From Halomarina rubra (GTDB lineage Archaea; Halobacteriota; Halobacteria; Halobacteriales; Haloarculaceae), in assembly GCF_023699475.1 (NCBI RefSeq), contig NZ_JALXFV010000008.1, forward strand, positions 382,475 to 446,474: DNA of 64,000 nucleotides, in the 5' to 3' direction. A program made the translations under genes and the position numbers. The notes beneath the pieces were generated by a model, which was not told where the DNA came from, searched no databases, and saw only the letters and a list, made by a program, of their open reading frames with translations. Shown here piece by piece: positions 36,418 through 44,424 of the stretch. Position 1 is the stretch's first letter; every line of letters begins with the position of its first letter.

Positions 36418-36563
36418 CGGGTACCGACACTCGAAGCGAGGGGTAGACCCTATTGCCTGCACAGGCCGGTCGGCCCCCCGCGGACCGGGACGGGGGACGT
36501 CGACCTTTCGTGTGCAGGCACGGGTTATTGGTAGCGGTCTGGAGAATCCCCGCGCGATAGCGG
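36418..36563. promoter_or_regulatory. divergent gvpA/gvpF promoter region with inverted repeat
   Basis: TGCCTGCACA at 36454-36463 and its exact reverse complement TGTGCAGGCA at 36511-36520 face each other 57 bases centre to centre. Read in each gene's own direction, TGTGCAGGCA sits 36 bases (gvpA) and 43 bases (gvpF) ahead of the ATG, directly before A/T-rich TATA-like sequence (AATAGG; GGGTTATTGG). The arrangement suggests a shared activator or repressor site for both operons. gvpD and gvpE, the known regulators, are not in the window. Confidence 0.65.
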
Positions 36564-37187
36564 ATGAGCGACAACCTTTACGCGTACGGCGTCACGCCCG
36601 ACGACGGGAGCTTGGCGGTCGACGCGACGGGCGTCGACGGCTCCGAGGACGTCTCGACGGTCTCACACGGGCCGCTGGCAGCCGTCGTCTCGCCGGTCGA
36701 CGACATGGACCCCGAGCGGACCGACGAGAACGTCCGGGCGCACGACGACGTCCTCAGAGCGGTGATGGTCGACGCCGAGCGGACCGTCGTCCCGATGCAG
36801 TTCGGGATGGTGTTCAAGGGCAAGCGACCGTTGAAGAACATCCTCCGAACGGGCCGACCGACGTTCTCGCGGTCGTTGAACGACATCGACGGCACCTACG
36901 AGCTCGGCGTCAAACTCGTCGCCGAGGAGGGGGCCACGGTCGACCGCGAGGCGGTCGCCGAACGGGTCGACGAGCGACTCGCGCCGGTGAGCGTCGGTAC
37001 CGTCGAGAACGACCTGTTCTCGGACCGACTCGTCGTGAACAGCTCCTACCTCGTCGAGCGCGACGAACGCGAGGCGTTCGACGAGGCCATCGACGACATC
37101 GACGAGGCGTACGACGCGCTCACGCTCCAGTACACGGGACCGTGGGCACCGTACAACTTCGTCGACGTCGCCATCGAGGCGAAGTGA
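36564..37187 (+). CDS. gvpF: gas vesicle protein GvpF
   Basis: A 207-residue member of the GvpL/GvpF family. [15 protein letters not shown] starts the N-terminal alpha/beta domain, [20 protein letters not shown] is the conserved middle, and [18 protein letters not shown] is the C-terminal signature. GvpF binds GvpA monomers and is thought to help seed or chaperone assembly. It is the first gene of the rightward operon; gvpG follows after one base. Confidence 0.97.
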   Translation: MSDNLYAYGVTPDDGSLAVDATGVDGSEDVSTVSHGPLAAVVSPVDDMDPERTDENVRAHDDVLRAVMVDAERTVVPMQFGMVFKGKRPLKNILRTGRPTFSRSLNDIDGTYELGVKLVAEEGATVDREAVAERVDERLAPVSVGTVENDLFSDRLVVNSSYLVERDEREAFDEAIDDIDEAYDALTLQYTGPWAPYNFVDVAIEAK

Positions 37188-37188
37188 G

Positions 37189-37443
37189 ATGACGTTCGTC
37201 GTCGACGACCTGCTCGTCCGGCCGTTCCTCGGACTGCTCAACGTCATCCACTCGATGGCTATCGAGGGCATGTACGACACCGACGCGCTCCGGGACGAAC
37301 TGAAGGAGAACCGTCTGCTGTTCGAACTCGGGGAGCTGACCGAGACGGAGTACGAGGAGCGTCGCGCCGACATCGAGAACCGCCTGGAGGTGGCCGAACA
37401 GGCACGCGAACAGTTGAGCGGCCGCATCGAGGTGCGACAGTGA
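37189..37443 (+). CDS. gvpG: gas vesicle protein GvpG
   Basis: An 84-residue, mostly helical, charged protein. FLGLLNVIHSMAIEGMYD (residues ~14-31) and the C-terminal ELTETEYEERRADIENRLE are GvpG family hallmarks. It is one of the eight required vesicle genes and an assembly accessory. Its GTGA end overlaps the start of the next gene. Confidence 0.95.
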   Translation: MTFVVDDLLVRPFLGLLNVIHSMAIEGMYDTDALRDELKENRLLFELGELTETEYEERRADIENRLEVAEQAREQLSGRIEVRQ

Positions 37444-38291
37444 GTCCCGACGACGAGGCCGGCGGCACGAACGGCGAGTCTTCGAGCGAGGAGACCGAGA
37501 CGACCCTCGCCGAGCGCGCCCGTCAGGACCTGGTCGACATCGTCACGTCGCTGGCGACCGGCGCGACCGGGGACGCCCTCGACGCGCTCGAGGACCTCGA
37601 GAGCGTCGCGACGGAGGCCGGCGAGCTGGCGGGGACCGTCGACGCGGACCGACTCCCCGACGCCGTCGACCTGAGCGAACTGCCCGAGGCCATCGACGTC
37701 GACGCCCTCGCCGGTGCCATCGTCTCCGGCGAAGCGGGCGACGCCGTCGACACGACGAAACTGCTCGACGTGCTCGAACTCGGTGACCTGTTCGACGCCG
37801 TCGACGTCCGGGAGTTCTGGCGCAACGCCAACGAGTTGGAGGCGGCCATCGAGGAGGCGCTCGGGGAGGAGGCGCTCGCGGAGTGGAAGTCGTACGTCGG
37901 CGAGTCGGTCGACGACGCGGGCGGCGACGACGCGGGCGTCGAGTGGTCGAGTCTCGCGGACGCCGCCGACTCCGAGGCGTTCCAGACGGCCATCCAGTCC
38001 CAGCTACGCGACGCCGTCGACGAGTTCCGCGAGGGCGTCCTCGACGCTCGGAGACAGCTAATCGAACGTCGCGCGGAACTCGCCGAGAAGACCGAGGGCG
38101 TCGGCCAGCCCGACTCTCGGAACCCGTCGGCGTTCTCGACGATGGCCGCCGCGCGGGCGGACATCGGCAACGCCGGGAAGTTCTCGACCGTCCCGACCGA
38201 GACGCGCTACTCGACGGCACCGAACCGCGAGCGCATCTACGGCGACCGGTTCGAGGACCCCACGGAGGACACGGAGGACAACAATGACTGA
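37440..38291 (+). CDS. unrecognised gas-vesicle-cluster protein in the gvpH/gvpI position
   Basis: A 283-residue acidic soluble protein from GTG 37440. It is unlike Halobacterium GvpH (Hsp20-like) or GvpI (basic). Residues ~25-130 contain imperfect repeats around LPDAVDLSELPEAIDVDALA and LLDVLELGDLFDAVDVREFW, with regularly spaced Leu/Val and Asp-Val pairs. Residues ~190-225 are a charged helix (AVDEFREGVLDARRQLIERR), and the C-terminus is Ser/Thr/Arg-rich (RADIGNAGKFSTVP ... ERIYGDRFED). It overlaps gvpG by four bases and gvpJ by eight, so it is translated with the vesicle genes. It may be an interaction or stability factor; no function assigned. Confidence 0.85.
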   Translation: MSPDDEAGGTNGESSSEETETTLAERARQDLVDIVTSLATGATGDALDALEDLESVATEAGELAGTVDADRLPDAVDLSELPEAIDVDALAGAIVSGEAGDAVDTTKLLDVLELGDLFDAVDVREFWRNANELEAAIEEALGEEALAEWKSYVGESVDDAGGDDAGVEWSSLADAADSEAFQTAIQSQLRDAVDEFREGVLDARRQLIERRAELAEKTEGVGQPDSRNPSAFSTMAAARADIGNAGKFSTVPTETRYSTAPNRERIYGDRFEDPTEDTEDNND

Positions 38292-38784
38292 CCGAACCCA
38301 ACCGGACCGCGAGAGCCGCAAGCGACGCACGCCAGGACCGACCCGCGAGGGCGACAGCCTCGCGGACGTCGTGGAGCTCCTGCTCGACAAAGGAATCGTC
38401 ATCAACGCCGACATCGCGGTCTCGGTCGGCGAGACCGAACTGCTCGGCGTCCACATCCGGGCCGCCATCGCCTCGTTCGAGACGGCCGCGAAGTACGGCC
38501 TGCAGTTCCCCGACGGCACCGACGCGAAACGCGTCCAGGAGGCCGCCGGCGTCGACCCACTGGAGGAAGGCGACGAGGCCGACGACGGGGCCCCCATCTC
38601 GGTCCGCAGTCCGAGTCGCGGCGGCGTGGGCGAACGACCGGCCGACGACGAGGACGACTCGGTGGCCGAGGCGGTCGAGGACGCCGTCGAGAACGTCGCC
38701 GAGGCCACGACGGGCGAGGGAGACGACGGCGGGAGCGGCGACGCCGCAGACGACGCGGCCGAGGACACGGAGGGCGAGGAGTGA
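38284..38784 (+). CDS. gvpJ: gas vesicle protein GvpJ
   Basis: A 166-residue GvpA-like minor protein. The GvpA-related core is [20 protein letters not shown] then [20 protein letters not shown] (residues ~25-65). An N-terminal basic extension and a long acidic Ala/Glu/Asp tail (from ~residue 95) are extra; Halobacterium GvpJ is shorter. Thought to be a minor shell or cap component. It overlaps its neighbours by eight and four bases. Confidence 0.95.
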   Translation: MTDRTQPDRESRKRRTPGPTREGDSLADVVELLLDKGIVINADIAVSVGETELLGVHIRAAIASFETAAKYGLQFPDGTDAKRVQEAAGVDPLEEGDEADDGAPISVRSPSRGGVGERPADDEDDSVAEAVEDAVENVAEATTGEGDDGGSGDAADDAAEDTEGEE

Positions 38785-39068
38785 CGCAGATCGACATCGA
38801 CGGGGAGGCGGCCGGTGACGGGCTCGTCGCGCTCGTCGTCACGGTGGTCGAACTGGTCGTCGAGGCGCTCGAACGCGAGGCCATCCGCCGGATGGAGTCT
38901 GGGTCGCTCACCGACGCCGAGATCGAACGCGTCGGCCAGCAACTCGCGTCGCTGGAGGACGAACTGGAGCGGATGAAGGAGGTCCACGGAATCGAAGGAC
39001 CGGTCGACGAACTCCGCGGTGACCTCGACGGACTGGTCCGCGACGCGATGATGCAGGTGGAGCTATGA
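38781..39068 (+). CDS. gvpK: gas vesicle protein GvpK
   Basis: A 95-residue protein from GTG 38781. [20 protein letters not shown] followed by [24 protein letters not shown] is the GvpK family pattern. Required accessory protein, thought to act in assembly of the vesicle. Overlaps gvpJ and gvpL by four bases each. Confidence 0.95.
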   Translation: MTQIDIDGEAAGDGLVALVVTVVELVVEALEREAIRRMESGSLTDAEIERVGQQLASLEDELERMKEVHGIEGPVDELRGDLDGLVRDAMMQVEL

Positions 39069-39967
39069 CCGACTCGACGGCCGATGCCACCGAGGACGCA
39101 CCCGGCGACGCGACCGACGGTGCGGATACCGAAACGACCGACGACGCGAGCGGGAGCGACACCGCCCGCTACGTCTACTGTGCCGTCGCGCTCGACGACG
39201 ACTCGGACCGGACGCCCGACGTCACGGGTGTCGAGGACGAACCCGTGCGACTGGTCACAAGTGACGGGTCGCAGGCCGGTCGCGGCGTCGGCCTGCTCGT
39301 CCACGACTGCGACGGACTGTACGACTCGAACGACCCGACCGAGGTGCAGGGCTGGCTCCTGTCACACCAGGCCGTCGTCGACGCCGCCACCGAGCGATTC
39401 GGGACGCCCGTCCCGTTCCGGTTCGACACCATCGTCCAGGGTGACGACGACACCGTCCGGACGTGGTTGGCCGACCAGCACGACGGACTCAGGGCCGTCC
39501 TGGAGGAGTTCGCGGGTCGGTCGGAGTACCGTATCGAGGTGCTCGTCGACGAGGAGACGCTGGACGCGGGGCTCGCCGACACCGACCCACGCCTCCAGGA
39601 ACTCGCCGACCAGCGCGACGATTCCAGCGAGGGGACGGCGTTCCTCGTCGACAAGCAGTACGACCAGCGCCTGAAGGAACTACGCCACCAGCGTCGGGCC
39701 GAGCGCACCGAGACACTCGTGTCGGACGTGTCCGCCCACGCCGACGACGTCCAGACGCTCGACGACCCGACGACGACGCTCGGGGACACTCCCGACCGGG
39801 AGGGGACCGTCCAGGCCCGGTTGACGATGCTCGCCGACGACGACGCCGTCGAGGCGGTCGGGGCGCTCCTCGACGAGGTGGCCGCCGAGGAGGGCGTCTC
39901 GGTGCGGTTCACCGGGCCGTGGCCGCCGTACTCCTTCGTCCCAGAGGTCGACGATGGAGCCGCGTAG
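39065..39967 (+). CDS. gvpL: gas vesicle protein GvpL
   Basis: A 300-residue GvpL/GvpF-family protein. After a ~32-residue acidic/Ala/Thr leader, [12 protein letters not shown] begins the domain; [20 protein letters not shown] is the conserved middle and [16 protein letters not shown] the C-terminal signature. In Halobacterium GvpL is reported as a hub that binds most accessory Gvp proteins. It overlaps gvpK by four bases and gvpM by fourteen. Confidence 0.97.
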   Translation: MTDSTADATEDAPGDATDGADTETTDDASGSDTARYVYCAVALDDDSDRTPDVTGVEDEPVRLVTSDGSQAGRGVGLLVHDCDGLYDSNDPTEVQGWLLSHQAVVDAATERFGTPVPFRFDTIVQGDDDTVRTWLADQHDGLRAVLEEFAGRSEYRIEVLVDEETLDAGLADTDPRLQELADQRDDSSEGTAFLVDKQYDQRLKELRHQRRAERTETLVSDVSAHADDVQTLDDPTTTLGDTPDREGTVQARLTMLADDDAVEAVGALLDEVAAEEGVSVRFTGPWPPYSFVPEVDDGAA

Positions 39968-40199
39968 GGACGGCGACGCCATCGTCGACCTGCTCGACGT
40001 CATCCTGCGCGACGGCGTCATCCTGCAGGCGGACGTCATCATCAGCGTCGCGGAGGTCCCGCTCGTCGGACTCCAGTTGCGGGCCGCGCTCGCGGGGATG
40101 GACACGATGACGCGCTACGGACTGCTCACCGACTGGGACGAGGAGACCCGGACGCGGGCGGTGGCGGACGAGGACGCGCCACCGACGCGCATCGAGTAG
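39954..40199 (+). CDS. gvpM: gas vesicle protein GvpM
   Basis: An 81-residue GvpA-like minor protein. The core AIVDLLDVILRDGVILQADV then IISVAEVPLVGLQLRAALAG is clear; the tail is short and charged. It aggregates with GvpA-like proteins and is part of the minimal set. It is the last gene of the rightward gvp operon. Confidence 0.95.
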   Translation: MEPRRDGDAIVDLLDVILRDGVILQADVIISVAEVPLVGLQLRAALAGMDTMTRYGLLTDWDEETRTRAVADEDAPPTRIE

Positions 40200-40608
40200 G
40201 TCGCGGCGGGCCGAAAGCGCGGACGACCGTCGGTCGTCCGTCAGACGAGGGCCGCCGAGTCAAACCATCCCGGCATCAGCTCTTTACATACCCCCTTCGC
40301 ATGGCCGGTGGCGCGTACACTGGTCTCCGAGAAGCGGACACGACGGTGCGAGCCCCAACCCGCACCTTCGTCGTGTCGGTCTCCCATGTCTCATGCCGCC
40401 ACTGTACCGTTTCGGCCCAGTGTACGTGTCTCTCCACACTACGACTCGATAGCTGTTGTCGGCTACACTCATCGACCCGCTCGTGAGCGTCGCCCCGGTC
40501 CCCGGAGGACCGTACTCGGTGCCCCGACCACCCATCGGGAGACGGTCTCACGACCGAGATTCGATACAGAAACGAACGCTTTTAGCCGCGCCGACGAGAC
40601 GAACGGGC
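40200..40608 (+). other. gene-free stretch with a candidate small RNA
   Basis: 409 bases of lower GC than the flanks, with no convincing protein on either strand. A TATA-like TTTACATA at 40283-40290 would place a start near 40315. Just beyond it ACACGACG-GTGCG (40338-40350), a 10-base loop, and CGCAC-CTT-CGTCGTGT (40361-40376) form a long hairpin with a three-base bulge. This could be a small RNA, or the 3' structure of the gvp transcript. The rest holds no repeat I can see, up to the S17e promoter. Confidence 0.4.
40579..40585 (+). promoter_or_regulatory. TATA-like box of rps17e
   Basis: CTTTTAG lies 24-30 bases ahead of the ATG at 40609, following the A-rich CAGAAACGAACG, which could hold the BRE. 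Confidence 0.5.
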
Positions 40609-40797
40609 ATGGCCATCAAACCCGCCTACGTCAAGAAGACGGCGACGACGCTGCTGGAGAAGTACGACGAAGCGTTCAGCACCGACTTCGACCACAACAA
40701 GGAGGTCGTCGTCGAACTGACCAACATCGACTCGAAGGAGGTCCGCAACCGCGTCGCAGGCTACATCACCCGTAAGAAGGGCGGCAGCGTCGAGTAA
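40609..40797 (+). CDS. rps17e: 30S ribosomal protein S17e
   Basis: A 62-residue archaeal/eukaryotic-type small-subunit ribosomal protein. MAIKPAYVKKTATTLLEKYD starts it and FSTDFDHNKEVVVELTNIDS with RNRVAGYITRKK completes the conserved core. Length fits the archaeal form. It has its own promoter. Confidence 0.97.
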   Translation: MAIKPAYVKKTATTLLEKYDEAFSTDFDHNKEVVVELTNIDSKEVRNRVAGYITRKKGGSVE

Positions 40798-40976
40798 GCT
40801 CGTTTCTCGTCCGTTCGACTGGCCCGTCGAGCGACGGGTCCGGACCGTCTGGTAGCTCCTGGTCGCCAGTGACACCCAGGCACGTTCGGAGTCGTAACGC
40901 ATTAGCGGGTCGCTGACTAACCGTTCAGTCAGCAACCGATGTACGTCCAACCGCCGGTCTCGACTCGGGTGGTGCG

Positions 40977-42473
40977 GTGAGTCTGCGAGAGCGCCTCTCG
41001 GGGCTGTTCGGAGGCCGAGAGGAGGTCGACCTGACCGACGGCGGCATCGGCTGGCCGCTGTTCTACCTCTCGTTGCCCATCGTCGTCACCAACCTCCTCC
41101 AGACGGCGTACAACCTCGCGGACACGTTCTGGCTCGGCCAGTACTCAACGACGGCGCTCGCGGCAATCACGTTCGCGTTCCCGATGGTGTTCCTGCTCAT
41201 CTCGCTGGGGATGGGGGTCTCCGTCGCCGGGTCCATCCTCGTGGCCCAGAACACCGGGAAGGGCGACGAGCGCGCGGCGGAGTACGCCGCCTCCCAGACG
41301 GTGACGTTCTCCATACTCGTGAGCGTCGCCGCCGGAGCGCTCGGTTTCTTCGTCGTCGACGACCTGCTGGGCCTGCTCGGGGCCTCCGCGGAGACGCTCC
41401 CGGCCGCCGCCAGCTACATGCAGGTCATCGCGCTCGGCCTGCCGTTCATGTTCGGCTTCTTCATCTTCATCTCGCTGATGCGCGGGGCGGGCGACACCGT
41501 CACGCCGATGCTCGTCATGCTCGGGACCGTCGTCCTCAACATCCTCATCGACCCGATCCTCATCTTCGGGTTCGACGGCAACCCGCTGTTCTCCATCCTC
41601 GGTCTGGAGGGGCTGGAGGCGTCGCTGCTCTCGGCGACGGGCTACACCGGGTCGGGCATCGCGGGGGCGGCCATCGCGACCATCGTCTCGCGGGCGTTGG
41701 CGATGGTCGTCGGTCTCGCAATCATGTTCCGCGGCCGGCGGGGCATCCAGATTCACCTGCGGGACATGGGCCCGGACCTGGAGTACGCGGAACGCATCGT
41801 GAAACTCGGCGTGCCCGCGTCCATCGAAGGGACCGGGCGGGCGCTGTCGGTGAACCTCTTTCTGGTCATCGTCGCGCTGTTCCCCCAGACCGTCGTCGCT
41901 GCGTTCGGTATCGGCGTGCGCGTGTTCTCGGTCATCTTCCTGCCCGCTATCGCGGTGGGTCGGGGCGTCGAGACGATGGCCGGTCAGAACATCGGGGCGG
42001 GGAAACCGGACCGCGCGGCGAAGTCGGCGGGTATCGCCTCGGGGGCGATGTTCCTCATCCTCTCGGCGATGGGGCTGGTCGTGTTCGCGTTCCCCGAACC
42101 CATCGTGAACGCGTTCACGGGCGACCAGGAGGTCGTCGAAGTCGGTGCGGAGTTCCTGCGCTGGGTCGCGCCGTCGTTCGGCTTCATCGGCGTGCTCCGG
42201 GCGTACACCGGGGCGTTCCGCGGTGCGGGCAAGACGCTCGTCGCCGCCGTCATCTCCATCGCCACGCTCGCGGTCATCCGTCTCCCGTTCGCGTGGGTCG
42301 CCTCCCAGTACTTCCCGGAGTTCTTCCCGGTCGCTCGTCAGGGCGTCTGGGCGGCGTTCCTCGTCTCGAACGCGCTGGGGGCGCTCATCGCGTTCACCTG
42401 GTACCGGACCGGGTCGTGGCGCGACGCCGACGCGACCGCCGGGGCACGGGGCGCGCCGACCGACGACGACTGA
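40977..42473 (+). CDS. MATE family efflux transporter
   Basis: A 498-residue membrane protein with about 12 spans. N-terminal IGWPLFYLSLPIVVTNLLQTAYNLADTFWLG-type sequence is diagnostic of the NorM/DinF branch of cation-coupled multidrug exporters; the second-half repeat begins ERIVKLGVPASIEGTGRALS. GTG 40977 is taken as start because the only nearby upstream ATG (40939) runs into a stop in another frame. Substrate unknown. Confidence 0.95.
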   Translation: MSLRERLSGLFGGREEVDLTDGGIGWPLFYLSLPIVVTNLLQTAYNLADTFWLGQYSTTALAAITFAFPMVFLLISLGMGVSVAGSILVAQNTGKGDERAAEYAASQTVTFSILVSVAAGALGFFVVDDLLGLLGASAETLPAAASYMQVIALGLPFMFGFFIFISLMRGAGDTVTPMLVMLGTVVLNILIDPILIFGFDGNPLFSILGLEGLEASLLSATGYTGSGIAGAAIATIVSRALAMVVGLAIMFRGRRGIQIHLRDMGPDLEYAERIVKLGVPASIEGTGRALSVNLFLVIVALFPQTVVAAFGIGVRVFSVIFLPAIAVGRGVETMAGQNIGAGKPDRAAKSAGIASGAMFLILSAMGLVVFAFPEPIVNAFTGDQEVVEVGAEFLRWVAPSFGFIGVLRAYTGAFRGAGKTLVAAVISIATLAVIRLPFAWVASQYFPEFFPVARQGVWAAFLVSNALGALIAFTWYRTGSWRDADATAGARGAPTDDD

Positions 42474-42617
42474 TGCGTCTCGGAGCGTCGTCGACGACGG
42501 TCCAGTCGGAGTCGGTCTGTCACTCTGCGACGGCGTGACAACGAACAGGACTGTCCGTTGGCGTCCGATTCCGCCCATATCACAACCGTTTTTGCCCGCA
42601 CGTCCGGAGCCACGGCA

Positions 42618-43655
42618 ATGTCTCACACTGTCGGTATCCTCGGTGCGACCGGGGCCGTCGGCCAGCGACTCGTACAGCTTCTCGACCCACACCCGGAGTT
42701 CGACCTCGTCGCGCTCACCGCGAGCGACGACAGCGCGGGGAAGAGCTACCGCGAGGCCGCCAAGTGGCGACTCGACTTCGCCATCCCCGACGCGGTGGCC
42801 GAGATGACCGTCCGACGGACCGACGCCGACGACATCCCCGACGACGTCGACCTGTTGTTCTCCTCGCTCCCGTCGTCGGTCGGCGAGCGCGTCGAACCCG
42901 GCCTCTGTGAAGCGGGCTACGTCGTCTCCTCGAACTCCTCGAACGACCGCACCGCCGACGACGTGCCGCTCGTCGTCCCCGAGGTGAACGCCGACCACAT
43001 CGACCTCCTCGAAGTCCAGCGCGACGAACGCGGCTGGGACGGCGCGCTCGTGAAGAACCCCAACTGCTCGACCATCACGATGGTGCCGACGCTCGCGGCG
43101 CTGGACCGCGCGTTCGAACTGGACGCCGTCCGCGTCTCGACCCTCCAAGCGGTGTCGGGGGCGGGCTACGACGGCGTCTCCTCGATGGAGATCATCGACA
43201 ACGCCATCCCGCACATCGGCGGGGAGGAACAGAAGATGGAGTCCGAAGCCCGCAAACTGCTCGGCGGCTTCGACGGCGCGGCGGTGTCGTGGCACGACGC
43301 CGACGTCGCCGCCTCGTGTAACCGCATCCCGACGCTCGACGGCCACCTGGAGAACGTCTGGGCGGACCTCGGCGAGGACGTCACGACCGAGGACGCGGCC
43401 GACGCCCTGCGCGAGTTCCCGAGCCTCGACCTGCCGTCCTCGCCCGACCCGCTCATCCACGTCTTCGAGGAGCCGGACCGCCCACAGCCACGGCTCGACC
43501 GGATGCGCGGCGACGGGATGGCCGTCACCGCGGGTGGGTTCCGCGAGACGTCGGGCGGGGTGCAGTACAACTGCCTCGCGCACAACACGCTCCGCGGCGC
43601 AGCGGGTGCGAGCGTCCTCAACGGCGAACTACTGGCCGACAGCGGCTACATCTAG
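42618..43655 (+). CDS. asd: aspartate-semialdehyde dehydrogenase
   Basis: A 345-residue NADP-dependent enzyme making aspartate-4-semialdehyde from aspartyl phosphate, the entry to Lys, Thr and Met synthesis. It has the N-terminal GILGATGAVGQRLVQLL cofactor site, the active-site Cys in KNPNCSTITMVPTL and the substrate-binding AVSGAGYDGVSSMEI. The C-terminal HNTLRGAAGASVLNGELL is typical of the archaeal/fungal branch. It begins at ATG 42618. Confidence 0.97.
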   Translation: MSHTVGILGATGAVGQRLVQLLDPHPEFDLVALTASDDSAGKSYREAAKWRLDFAIPDAVAEMTVRRTDADDIPDDVDLLFSSLPSSVGERVEPGLCEAGYVVSSNSSNDRTADDVPLVVPEVNADHIDLLEVQRDERGWDGALVKNPNCSTITMVPTLAALDRAFELDAVRVSTLQAVSGAGYDGVSSMEIIDNAIPHIGGEEQKMESEARKLLGGFDGAAVSWHDADVAASCNRIPTLDGHLENVWADLGEDVTTEDAADALREFPSLDLPSSPDPLIHVFEEPDRPQPRLDRMRGDGMAVTAGGFRETSGGVQYNCLAHNTLRGAAGASVLNGELLADSGYI

Positions 43656-43663
43656 ACGAGCGT

Positions 43664-43936
43664 TCAGAACCCGTCGATTCGTGCCCAGAGGTGGCGGACC
43701 TCGTCGAACTGGTTGGTCCACCGAATCGTGGCCGCGGTGAGACCGAGTGCGCTCCCGAGGAAGGTGAGACCCCTGACGACGACCGTTCCGAACTCGCTCC
43801 CGAACGTCAGGACGCCGACGAGTCGCGCGTACGGCTCGCTGTGGACGAGAACCATCCCGCCGACACAGCCGACGACGGTCGACGCGGTGATGGCGGTCAC
43901 CGCGAAGACGAACGCTACGACCGCTTCGATACGCAT
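43664..43936 (-). CDS. small membrane protein, unknown function (90 aa)
   Basis: Two probable spans (residues ~5-30 and ~45-70: VVVRGLTFLGSALGLTAATI) and a C-terminal NQFDEVRHLWARIDGF. Starts at ATG 43936. Nine bases separate its stop from the asd stop on the other strand. No family recognised. Confidence 0.65.
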   Translation of the reverse strand: MRIEAVVAFVFAVTAITASTVVGCVGGMVLVHSEPYARLVGVLTFGSEFGTVVVRGLTFLGSALGLTAATIRWTNQFDEVRHLWARIDGF

Positions 43937-44044
43937 ACCGACACGTTCGATTCCCGATAGAAAACGGTTCGGGTCGTCCCCGGCGACGTTCGCAGGTTCC
44001 GCCGCGACACCGCGAGTTATGTGGTCACGGCACAGGAATCGAGC

Positions 44045-44410
44045 ATGCACAGCATCCACGTCTGCCTGTTCGTCACCGACGCCGACGCGAGCGCCGACTG
44101 GTACGTCGAGCAACTCGACTTCGAACGCTCGTGGCAGTTCTCGGCGGGCGACCAGCGCCACGTCTACGTCACCGACGAGAACGGCTTCGAACTCCAGTTG
44201 ACCGAGACCGACGGGCAGGAGGAGATTCCCGTCGAAGAGCGCCTCGACCACCTCGCACTCGGCGTCGAGAGCGTCGACGCGACGTTCGAGGCCGTCGAGA
44301 ACCACGGCGTCGTCGAGGAGCCGAGCGACCAACCCGAGGCCGGTGCGCGCACGGCGTTCCTCGAAGACCCCGACGGCAACGTCGTCGAACTGGTCGAACC
44401 GCTCGGCTGA
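44045..44410 (+). CDS. VOC-family protein, glyoxalase I-like
   Basis: A 121-residue protein with two beta-alpha-beta-beta-beta units. The four metal-ligand positions of lactoylglutathione lyase are matched: His5 (MHSIHVCLFV), Glu49 (NGFELQL), His69 (RLDHLALGV) and Glu115 (GNVVELVEP). Haloarchaea lack glutathione and use gamma-glutamylcysteine, so the thiol cofactor would differ. ATG 44045 is the canonical start. Confidence 0.9.
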   Translation: MHSIHVCLFVTDADASADWYVEQLDFERSWQFSAGDQRHVYVTDENGFELQLTETDGQEEIPVEERLDHLALGVESVDATFEAVENHGVVEEPSDQPEAGARTAFLEDPDGNVVELVEPLG

Positions 44411-44424
44411 GTCCGACCCGCTCC

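Noticed and set aside
37440-38291. gvpH or gvpI assignment for the unknown gvp-operon gene
   Set aside because: Position fits, but there is no Hsp20-like core (GvpH) and the protein is acidic rather than basic (GvpI).
40284-40535. 83-residue open frame on the minus strand in the gene-free stretch after gvpM
   Set aside because: Composition is not acidic, no motif, and it covers a strong hairpin; not supportable as a gene.
41145-43583. 812-residue open frame on the minus strand
   Set aside because: Antisense of the MATE and asd genes, both certain from their motifs.
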